Of a stretch of DNA of 36,605 nt, positions 22,875 through 29,480 are shown piece after piece. A program made the translations under genes and the position numbers. Within the stretch, counting starts at the first letter, position 1; each line of letters opens with the position of its first letter. Source of the DNA: CAZBUH01 sp964495095 (lineage in GTDB: Bacteria; Bacillota; Clostridia; Oscillospirales; Oscillospiraceae); NCBI GenBank assembly GCA_964495095.1, contig CAZBUH010000005.1, positions 1 to 36,605 on the forward strand, written 5' to 3'. The notes under the pieces were generated by a model. It saw nothing but the letters and a program-made list of their open reading frames with translations. It was not told where the DNA came from and did not search any database.

Positions 22875-24593
22875 ATGGAAAATATCGAGGTATTATACTG
22901 GCCCATGCAGCCCCCCGAAAATCCGAAGGCGCATTGGCCCGGCTACCACCCCAATCAGAAAACCCTTTTAAAAAAGGGCGATCATTACGACACCGACGGC
23001 GCTCCCTTTCCCTGTGATATAATCTACGAGAGGGACGTGCCCGTGACCTTATCAGACGGCACCGTTATCGACGTGGATATCTTCCGCCCCAACACAGACG
23101 AAAAAGTACCGTGCCTCATGGCCTGGCACGCCTTCGGCAAAACTCTGCTGCCGGACGCCAACAAGCCGGATCCGGAGTTTATCAAAATGCTCGGCCCCCA
23201 GGCCGAATCTATGATAGCCGCAATGAACGGCGACGCCCGGCTTTCCGGCCTTGAGACCCGCCAGGGCCCCGATCCGGCCGACTGGGTAAATCACGGCTAC
23301 GCCGTCTGTTCCCCCGACCCCCGCGGCGTATATCACTCCCAGGGCGACATGCAGTATTTCGGCTCACAGTACGGCAGGGACGGCGCCGAGGTCGTGGAAT
23401 TTCTCGCACGGCAGGACTGGTGCAGCGGCAAGGTGGGCCTCACCGGCACCCACTGGAGCGCCATCGCCTCCTGGTTTATCGCCGCAGAGCAGCCGGAGCA
23501 TCTGGCCGCGATGTTCATCGTGGAGGGCCACGGCCGCTTCTACGAGGACGAAATGATGCGGGGCGGCATCCCGGCCCTTGATTTCAACAACCGGAACCGC
23601 GGCTTCGGCTACAACAGGATAGAGGATATCGCCGGAATGGGCGAAAAATACCCCCTCTACAACGAATACTGGGCCGACAAGGACGCCCACTTTGAGCGGG
23701 TGAAATGCCCCCTGTTCGCCATCCCCAGCTTCTGGCAGTCCTACCACTCCCGCAGCGTGTTCAACGGCTTCAACATGGCCCCCACCGGGGATAAGTGGAT
23801 GCGCGTCCACAACGGCATGAAGGAAAACCCCTACCGCCTTATGGACCACCAGAACGAGGCAAGGGAGTTTTTCGACTACTTCCTCAAGGGAATCGACAAC
23901 GGCTGGGACAAAAAGCCCAGATACCGCCTGGGCCTTATGGACCCTGGCCACGAGGATATTAAGGACCGTGTGGTTGACGCTTTCCCGCCCTCCGGGTACA
24001 CGCCCACCACCTTCTACTTAAACGGCGGCAAAATGACCCTGGACAGCGAGGCCGCCCCTGTGGAGTCAAAGGTTGAATACATCGCTGACGACGGCGTAAG
24101 CGGGGTGCGCTTTAAAATGACCGCCCAGCGGGACTTTGAATTTGTGGGCTATTCAAAGATAAAGCTCTGGGTGGAGGCCGACGGCAGCGATGATATGGAC
24201 ATATTCGTAAATGTGGACAAGATGAGCGCCGACGGCAAAATCCTTATCGCCAACGGCACGGAGCACAACACCGACTACGCCGGCCCCAACAGCCGCCTGA
24301 GAGTTTCCCACCGCCACACCGACCCGGAAAAGAGCACCGAGCTGGAGCCTTACCACACCCACGACAGGGAGGAACTTCTGTCCCCCGGCGAGATTGTGCC
24401 TGTGGAGCTTGGCATATGGCCCACCGCAATGGTGTTCCACAAGGGCGAGCAGCTCACAGTGGAGATAACCGGCCACGCTCTCAAGGTCCGGCACCAGCCC
24501 CCGGCGGGGAATATCGCCACCAGGAACAAGGGTAAGCACATTATCCACACCGGCGGAAAGTACGACAGCAAAATTATTCTGCCGATAAAATAA
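22875..24593 (+). CDS. CocE/NonD-family protein, paralog 2, nucleophile Ser replaced
   Basis: Paralog of the product at 17956-19737, 572 residues, cytoplasmic. Shared marks include the (D/E)RDV...L.DGT start of the core, RP.TDEKVP, GPDP..WV..GYAV, FFD.(F/Y)LKG..NGW and the C-terminal HIIHTGGKYDS. At the nucleophile position paralog 1 has GLSGNSQLA (Ser187), but here the sequence is GLTGTHWSA, placing His193 in register; Ser195 is two residues off. Conversely VHNG has His312 where paralog 1 has Asn306. It may be inactive, use another residue, or act as a binding partner. It has its own promoter and an AAAGGA ribosome site. The LysR gene lies in the same cluster. Confidence 0.85.
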   Translation: MENIEVLYWPMQPPENPKAHWPGYHPNQKTLLKKGDHYDTDGAPFPCDIIYERDVPVTLSDGTVIDVDIFRPNTDEKVPCLMAWHAFGKTLLPDANKPDPEFIKMLGPQAESMIAAMNGDARLSGLETRQGPDPADWVNHGYAVCSPDPRGVYHSQGDMQYFGSQYGRDGAEVVEFLARQDWCSGKVGLTGTHWSAIASWFIAAEQPEHLAAMFIVEGHGRFYEDEMMRGGIPALDFNNRNRGFGYNRIEDIAGMGEKYPLYNEYWADKDAHFERVKCPLFAIPSFWQSYHSRSVFNGFNMAPTGDKWMRVHNGMKENPYRLMDHQNEAREFFDYFLKGIDNGWDKKPRYRLGLMDPGHEDIKDRVVDAFPPSGYTPTTFYLNGGKMTLDSEAAPVESKVEYIADDGVSGVRFKMTAQRDFEFVGYSKIKLWVEADGSDDMDIFVNVDKMSADGKILIANGTEHNTDYAGPNSRLRVSHRHTDPEKSTELEPYHTHDREELLSPGEIVPVELGIWPTAMVFHKGEQLTVEITGHALKVRHQPPAGNIATRNKGKHIIHTGGKYDSKIILPIK

Positions 24594-24607
24594 AAAGGTT
24601 TGCCTCA

Positions 24608-24642
24608 CCGTCCGGCGCTCATTCGGCTCCGGACGGTTTTTA
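24608..24642 (+). terminator. Terminator after CocE-like paralog 2
   Basis: CCGTCCGG / CCGGACGG perfect 8-bp stem with a 13-base loop, followed by TTTTTAATTTTTT. Confidence 0.9.
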
Positions 24643-24682
24643 ATTTTTTACTGAACATGTATGGAAAAATCCCATATAGTCT

Positions 24683-24690
24683 GCTATACT
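24683..24690 (+). promoter_or_regulatory. Possible -10 for the 48-aa ORF
   Basis: TG followed by C and TATACT (24685-24690) has the form of an extended -10. No good -35 is visible 17 bp upstream. Confidence 0.4.
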
Positions 24691-24731
24691 GGTCAGACAC
24701 ATAATTTTGCTTTATTTCAGGAGTTTTCGCT

Positions 24732-24878
24732 ATGGACGCACTAGCGGTGGGCGGCGGCGCGGGCGCCGTAATCTTCCGGGCAATAAGCGCGGCGCTTGTT
24801 ATAATCGTCCTTATGTGCGCAAAGGATCTCATCAGAGCATTTTTTATCAGTCCTTTTTATTGTTTTTCTCAGAAATGA
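24732..24878 (+). CDS. Candidate 48-aa single-span membrane peptide
   Basis: A short open frame starting at ATG 24732 with an AGGAG ribosome site 8 bases upstream and an extended -10-like sequence about 40 bp before it. The peptide has a Gly/Ala-rich start, a hydrophobic stretch (about 10-29, AGAVIFRAISAALVIIVLMC in part) and an amphipathic tail (KDLIRAFF). Its last 32 bases overlap the end of the convergent gene on the other strand. I do not recognise the sequence. The start signals are good, but length alone does not exclude chance. Confidence 0.4.
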   Translation: MDALAVGGGAGAVIFRAISAALVIIVLMCAKDLIRAFFISPFYCFSQK

Positions 24879-25812
24879 AGCTTACCAGCCTGTTATATCC
24901 GTCCTGCCCGTCCTTCAGCCGGGCGTTGGGAAATGCTCTTAAAATCCTGTTCTGCACACGGCGCTTTTCCGTGAGCTTTGCCTTAAGCTCCAACTTCTTC
25001 TGCTCCAGCCGCTCGCTCTCGGCGCTGCGCCGGTCCGCAAAAAACGCCTTTGCCTCCGAGTTTTTCTCGCTGAGAAGAAGCTGCTCGGCTTTTCTGTGCT
25101 CCTCGAACAGAGCTTTTTCCTCCGCCCGGTGCTTTTCGCAGAGGGCCTTGTAGTCGGCGTATATGTCCTGAGTCTCATCCGCAAGCTGCTTTGTGTTCAG
25201 CACCACTCCCGAAAGGCCGCCGCCTATCCTGTCGGATATGGAGTGTATCTCCCCGGCCAGCGCCGATATAACCCGCACACGCTTTTGCAGGTTCCGTATC
25301 ACCGCCACCGTGGCGACCCCATCCGCCAGCATAATTACCCCTAAGATCATTACCAGCACGTTCAGCAGGACGTCCGGCGTCCGGCATATAAGGTCGTATA
25401 TCATCGGGTGGATTATCCTCATCACAAATGTGGCGGCCAGGCCCCACAGCAGTGAAAATTCCAGACATATGTAGCCCTTGAGGTTGAATTTATTCCGGGA
25501 ATAATCCCACCATTTGGTGCTGAACAGCTTTTCCAGCACCCAGCCTGTAGCAAATTCCAGGGCGGAGGTCAGTATGACCGAGCCGAAAAACAGGATAGCC
25601 AGATTATCCTCCAGCGGCGTGAGAAGTATTATGACCGCCACAACGCCAACACCGTATATGGGGCAGACGGGCCCGTTTAAAAAGCCGCGATTTACGAATT
25701 TCCCATCCACCGCGGCGGCAAAGACCACCTCACAGCACCAGCCAAGGAAGGCATAGATGAAAAACATCATAAACAAGTCCATAAGCCCAAAGCCCATAAT
25801 GGAAATCCCCAT
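24847..25812 (-). CDS. CmpB-like polytopic membrane protein with coiled-coil tail
   Basis: Integral membrane protein of 321 residues of the family annotated as putative ABC-transporter type IV (CmpB; PF06541 by motif memory). About five membrane segments fill residues 8-175, with family marks FLGWCCEVVF, NRGFLNGPVCPIYG and LEFATGWVLE...WWDYS. The C-terminal half (about 200-305) is charged and Ala/Glu/Lys/Arg-rich, predicted to be a long cytoplasmic coiled coil, longer than is usual for the family core. The start could be the ATG at 25812 or the one five codons later. Real activity is unknown; no ABC ATPase is adjacent in the same direction. Confidence 0.8.
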   Translation of the reverse strand: MGISIMGFGLMDLFMMFFIYAFLGWCCEVVFAAAVDGKFVNRGFLNGPVCPIYGVGVVAVIILLTPLEDNLAILFFGSVILTSALEFATGWVLEKLFSTKWWDYSRNKFNLKGYICLEFSLLWGLAATFVMRIIHPMIYDLICRTPDVLLNVLVMILGVIMLADGVATVAVIRNLQKRVRVISALAGEIHSISDRIGGGLSGVVLNTKQLADETQDIYADYKALCEKHRAEEKALFEEHRKAEQLLLSEKNSEAKAFFADRRSAESERLEQKKLELKAKLTEKRRVQNRILRAFPNARLKDGQDGYNRLVSFISEKNNKKD

Positions 25813-26023
25813 AAAATTACCCCGCTTTTATATATCGTAAAGATTATTCTAATGTCCGGCGCCCCGTCTGTCAACTGGAAAGCCACCCACAATTTACAGC
25901 TATCTTTATTCCTCCCGCTCCGCTATAATTCATATATTGAGTCATCGCGGGCGCAGGCGGGCGTAATCGCTTCCCGCGGGCAGATTAAACTGCGGCCTGT
26001 GTAAGCCGCTGGGAGGTCTACAT

Positions 26024-26485
26024 ATGGAAATACAGTATCTGGGCGCCGGCTCCTACGCCGTCACCCTCGGACTATGGGAATTTTCCCGGGAGAATATAGA
26101 GAGCAAGCTGCTGCCCCAGCTGGGCATAGGCGACAGCCGCTCCGTCAGGGTGGATATGCTGGAGGGAAAGGACAACGCCATACTTTTTATCCGCCGCAGC
26201 GGAGGCAGCGCCTGCTTTTTCGAGTTTTGCTCCCTTGAGGACCTTATAAGCTGCGCCCTCGCCTGCTGCGGGGACTGGATCTCCTCTCTTTACACAATAG
26301 ACGGTGCATACATACTCTCCGTCTATCCATGGGAAAACTGGGAGGCTCCGCCGGTCATTTCCGAATATGGCGCCAGGCTCTCATGCTCCCCCGGCTACGC
26401 CGCACATCTGGAGGAGCACGGCAGGCTGCTTATAGCCGGAGACGCAATAGCCTCTCTGCGCCAATGCTTCAGCCCCTGTTCCTGA
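26024..26485 (+). CDS. Short MecA-type ClpC adaptor
   Basis: Predicted adaptor that docks substrates on ClpC. The C-terminal part matches the MecA/YpbH pattern: F.F.SLEDLI..A at about 65-78, SSLYTIDGAYILSVYP, then SEYG and EEHGRLLI...AI..L...F at the end. The N-terminus MEIQYLGAGSYAVTL corresponds to the substrate-binding start of MecA (MEIE-type). At 153 residues it lacks most of the linker of Bacillus MecA (about 218). GGGAGGT precedes the ATG. Its last 17 bases overlap the convergent znuB gene. The partner ClpC is encoded at 112-2568. Sure of the family, less of the targets. Confidence 0.8.
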   Translation: MEIQYLGAGSYAVTLGLWEFSRENIESKLLPQLGIGDSRSVRVDMLEGKDNAILFIRRSGGSACFFEFCSLEDLISCALACCGDWISSLYTIDGAYILSVYPWENWEAPPVISEYGARLSCSPGYAAHLEEHGRLLIAGDAIASLRQCFSPCS

Positions 26486-27290
26486 CGGCTCCCACAGCGG
26501 AAAATATCCCGAAAGCCGCCATATTCGCCACCACCACGCTGGCCCCTGCCGGAGTGTCGAAAGCGCAGGATATGATAAGTCCCAGCACAAAGCACGCCAC
26601 CGACACGGCGGCGGCTGTGAGCACGACGGGCCTGAAGCCTTTGCACACCCGCATGGCGGTCATGGCCGGGAAAATTATAAGGCTGGATATAAGAAGCGTC
26701 CCCATTATCCGCATACCTATAACTATCGTCAGAGCCGTGAGCAGCGCCAGCACCATGTTGTAGGCCCCGGCACGCACGCCGGTGGCCCTGGCGAAATCCT
26801 CGTCGAAGGTGACGGAAAACATCCTGTTGTAGAGCACCGCAAAGAGTATGAGCACCGCCGCTGACAGCGCCGCGCTTATATATACGTCGCTCCCGCTCAT
26901 GGAGAGTATGCTGCCGAACATGTAGCTGTACAGATCCGTGTTTACCCCGCCGGATACGGAGACCGCCATAACGCCCACAGCCAGGGCCCCGGTGGAGATG
27001 AGGGCTATGGCCGAGTCGCCCTTTATCTTTCCGCTGCCGTTTAAACGCAGAAGCAGGAACGCCGCTATGACCACCACCGGTATAGCCACCGCAAGGGGAG
27101 CCAGATTCAGCGCCGCCGCTATGGCCAGGGCGCCGAAGCCCACATGGGAGAGGCCGTCGCCTATCATGGCGTATCTTTTAAGTACCAGACTCACACCAAG
27201 AAGGGCCGAGCACAGGGACACCAGCGTACCCACCAGCAGCGCCCTTGTGAGAAAGGTGTAGGAAAAAAAGTCAATAAATATATCAGCCAT
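26469..27290 (-). CDS. znuB: Zinc/manganese-type ABC transporter permease
   Basis: Membrane channel of a cluster-9 metal-uptake ABC transporter. The 273-residue protein has about eight to nine hydrophobic segments and the family marks GDGLSHVGFGALAIA (near residue 43) and a GMRIMGTLLISSLIIFPAMTA-like stretch (written in part). It overlaps the ATPase gene by 8 bp and completes the order fur-binding protein-ATPase-permease. Metal choice between Zn2+, Mn2+ and Fe2+ cannot be read from the permease alone; the symbol is given by analogy. Confidence 0.9.
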   Translation of the reverse strand: MADIFIDFFSYTFLTRALLVGTLVSLCSALLGVSLVLKRYAMIGDGLSHVGFGALAIAAALNLAPLAVAIPVVVIAAFLLLRLNGSGKIKGDSAIALISTGALAVGVMAVSVSGGVNTDLYSYMFGSILSMSGSDVYISAALSAAVLILFAVLYNRMFSVTFDEDFARATGVRAGAYNMVLALLTALTIVIGMRIMGTLLISSLIIFPAMTAMRVCKGFRPVVLTAAAVSVACFVLGLIISCAFDTPAGASVVVANMAAFGIFSAVGAVRNRG

Positions 27291-27993
27291 TTTCCCCGCC
27301 CCCCATAAATCTTCTTCCTATGTCAGTTTTGAGATACTCCTCCGTACCGCCGAAAAACAGCGGCGTATTGTGCAGATGGAGTATTTTCCCGGCGTTTTCC
27401 ACCGCCGCGCGTATGTCGTGGCTCACCATAATAACGGTTATTCCGTCTTTCCTGTTTATATCCCTGACCATGGAGTAAAATTCCCCGGTGGCCACCGGGT
27501 CCAGGCCCGTCACCGGCTCATCCAGCAAAATGAGCTTCCTCGTGGCGCAGAGCGCCCTCGCCAGCAGCACTCTCTGCTGCTGTCCCCCGGAGAGGTCGTG
27601 ATAGCACACGCTTTTTATATCCCCGATGTCCAGACGGCGCAGGCTGTCTGCGGCGCGGGCTTTTTCTTTTTTGGTGTAAAACGGCCGCATCCCGCAGGAA
27701 TTCAGGCAACCGGACAGCACCACCTCCCACACCGTTGCGGGGAAATCCCGCTGTATGCCGGTCTGCTGCGGGAGATAACCTATCTCCGTCTGCTTTAATC
27801 CGCCGCCGAACTCTATTTTCCCGTCCTTCGGCGCCTTGAGGCCCAGTATGGCCTTTATAAGTGTGCTTTTTCCGCTGCCGTTTTCACCCACCACGCAGAG
27901 GTAGTCCCCGGCGTCTATTTCAAAGCTCAGCTCCGACAGGACGGTTTTCCCCTCGTAGCTCAGCGTCAGATTTTCGCATTTTATAAGCGGCAT
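27283..27993 (-). CDS. znuC: Zinc/manganese-type ABC transporter ATPase
   Basis: Energises the metal transporter with ZnuB and ZnuA. The 236 residues show Walker A GENGSGKST (near 36-44), the signature LSGGQQQRVLLARAL (near 134), Walker B LILLDEP (near 154-160) and the switch His in VSHD. It starts 21 bp after znuA and overlaps znuB by 8 bp. Nothing is missing. Confidence 0.93.
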   Translation of the reverse strand: MPLIKCENLTLSYEGKTVLSELSFEIDAGDYLCVVGENGSGKSTLIKAILGLKAPKDGKIEFGGGLKQTEIGYLPQQTGIQRDFPATVWEVVLSGCLNSCGMRPFYTKKEKARAADSLRRLDIGDIKSVCYHDLSGGQQQRVLLARALCATRKLILLDEPVTGLDPVATGEFYSMVRDINRKDGITVIMVSHDIRAAVENAGKILHLHNTPLFFGGTEEYLKTDIGRRFMGGGENG

Positions 27994-28014
27994 CCTGTAA
28001 ATTCCCCCTCCGGC

Positions 28015-28950
28015 TCAACCCAGCGCCTTTTCAAGATTTTCGGCGTTCCGCTCCATAAGCTCCAAATACCCCACGCCGCTGCGGAAATCCTCCCTGGACA
28101 CCGTATGGCAGGAGTGGAACAGAAGCTCCTCCGCCCCCGTGTCCTCCGCCAGGGCGTCCGCCGTGCGCATATTTGAAAATTCAATGTAGAAAACCGCCGG
28201 GATATCCTCATCCCGCATTTTGTCAATAAGAAACGCCACCGTCCTGACCCCCGGCTCCGACTCCGAGGAGCAGCCGGGAAACGCGGCGTAATACTGAAGC
28301 CCGTATTCGTCGGCAAAATACCGCATCGGGAATCTGTCGCCGAATATGACAGTCCGCCGCTTCCCGCCGGCGACTATATCACGGAATCTCCCGTCCAGCG
28401 CCAGAAGCTCTCTTATATAGGCCCCGGCATTTTCCCTGTAAGCTTCGGCGTTTTCCGGATATTTTTCCTCCATGGCCCCGGCTATTCTCTCCACGATGGC
28501 GATGGCGTTTACCGGCGATGTCCAAACATGCTCGTCGTACTCCGCCTCGCCCTCTTCGCGCTCCCCGCGGGGGGCGTCCATGCCCTCCACTATCTCCTCC
28601 TCAACGGTATCCACGCAGTCCATAAGGGAGATAACCGTAATATCGCTCCCGTCCATGGAGTCAAGTATTTCCCTGGCCCATTGGTCGCTCTCGCCGCCTG
28701 TCATGATGAATATATCGCAGTTCCGGACTTTGACTATATCCGACGGGGACGGGTCGTAGCTGTGGCTCTCGGCCCCCGGGTCAAGGAGCATCGTTATCCC
28801 GTCGCCGGAGCCGGCGATATTCCTGGCGAAATCATACTGGGGAAAAATTGTCGTCACTATATTTACGCCGCCGCTCTCCTCCTGCCGCAAAAATGCGCAG
28901 CCGGAAAAAAGCAGCGTAAAGCATAAAACCAAGGCTGAAATTTTTTTCAT
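28015..28950 (-). CDS. znuA: Metal-binding lipoprotein of the ZnuA/TroA family
   Basis: Cluster-A-I metal receptor tethered to the outer face of the membrane. Signal MKKISALVLCFTLLFSG then Cys18 gives a lipoprotein. TroA-like marks are FPQYDFARNIAG, SHSYDPSPSD, with the first metal His in this region, and a second candidate His in DEHVWTSP. The loop before that, which is His-rich in many ZnuA proteins, is instead Glu/Asp-rich (GEREEGEAEYDE), so preference for Zn is not certain. Its ATG overlaps the fur-type stop (ATGA). Length is 311 residues, normal for the family. Confidence 0.92.
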   Translation of the reverse strand: MKKISALVLCFTLLFSGCAFLRQEESGGVNIVTTIFPQYDFARNIAGSGDGITMLLDPGAESHSYDPSPSDIVKVRNCDIFIMTGGESDQWAREILDSMDGSDITVISLMDCVDTVEEEIVEGMDAPRGEREEGEAEYDEHVWTSPVNAIAIVERIAGAMEEKYPENAEAYRENAGAYIRELLALDGRFRDIVAGGKRRTVIFGDRFPMRYFADEYGLQYYAAFPGCSSESEPGVRTVAFLIDKMRDEDIPAVFYIEFSNMRTADALAEDTGAEELLFHSCHTVSREDFRSGVGYLELMERNAENLEKALG

Positions 28951-29342
28951 TTATTCCTGCACCCGCAATGGCCATAGAGCACGGTTCTGGAGCTGTCCAC
29001 TGTAAAGCCGTGGTTTTTCCTGATATGCTCGTCCATTTCCCTCATAAAATCGCAGTCCAAGTGTATGAGCCGGCCGCAGTCCAGGCACTTTAGGTGAAAG
29101 TGCATATTGCACTGGCCGCTCTCCGGCACATATTGATAGCAGGCGCTCCTGCCCTCCTCAGCTATGAATTTCCGCACCTCGCCGGTCTTTTCCAGCTTAT
29201 CGAGAGTACGGTATACCGTGGTGACGCCAACCTCTCCCGAGAGGCCCGCGGCTATCTCCCCCGCGGTAAGGTGCCTGTCGCCGCTGGCTTTTATATATGC
29301 CAGGATTATATCCTTCTGCCGCGTCCTATACCCGCCGTCCAT
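28947..29342 (-). CDS. Fur-family metal-dependent repressor (Zur-like)
   Basis: Dimeric repressor sensing Zn, Mn or Fe, 131 residues. The winged helix covers 1-72 (helix VGVTTVYRTLDKL). The dimer domain has HFH at 81-83, a CLDC pair at 86/89 and a C-terminal CGC (126/128), which together could form the structural zinc site; the last pair is one residue closer than the usual CxxC. Being first in the znuACB operon, behind a palindromic box over the promoter, suggests a Zur-type autoregulated switch. PerR or Fur remain possible. ATG start behind a G-rich site. Confidence 0.9.
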   Translation of the reverse strand: MDGGYRTRQKDIILAYIKASGDRHLTAGEIAAGLSGEVGVTTVYRTLDKLEKTGEVRKFIAEEGRSACYQYVPESGQCNMHFHLKCLDCGRLIHLDCDFMREMDEHIRKNHGFTVDSSRTVLYGHCGCRNK

Positions 29343-29360
29343 TTTGTCGCCCCCCCGAAT

Positions 29361-29377
29361 ATGAAAACGGTTTTCAT
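29361..29377 (-). promoter_or_regulatory. Fur/Zur-type operator
   Basis: ATGAAAAC-G-GTTTTCAT, a perfect 8-1-8 palindrome, begins 7 bp downstream of the -10 of the fur-znu operon. Its A/T-rich arms resemble Zur/Fur boxes of Firmicutes. Confidence 0.8.
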
Positions 29378-29383
29378 TTTCAT

Positions 29384-29412
29384 ATTATAAGCCTCCCGGG
29401 ACCTTTTGTCAA
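29384..29412 (-). promoter_or_regulatory. Consensus promoter of the fur-znuACB operon
   Basis: On the minus strand TTGACA (29407-29412), 17 bp, TATAAT (29384-29389): a perfect sigma-A promoter. Such a strong promoter would need tight repression, consistent with the adjacent palindrome. Confidence 0.92.
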
Positions 29413-29429
29413 CTGCCCTTTTGCCGGAT

Positions 29430-29467
29430 AAAAATTCAAAGCGGGCTGCACAGCAGCCCGCTTTGAA
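29430..29467 (-). terminator. Terminator of the ArsR-HMA-P1B ATPase operon
   Basis: TTCAAAGCGGGCTGC / GCAGCCCGCTTTGAA is a perfect 15-bp stem with a 3-base loop. On the minus strand it runs into a T-tract. It lies 14 bp past the ATPase stop and only 18 bp from the -35 of the fur operon. Confidence 0.95.
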
Positions 29468-29480
29468 TCTCATATTTCCT

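Noticed and set aside
24605..24832. Minus-strand 75-codon frame opposite the 48-aa peptide
   Set aside because: It includes the terminator hairpin of the preceding gene and lacks a ribosome site.
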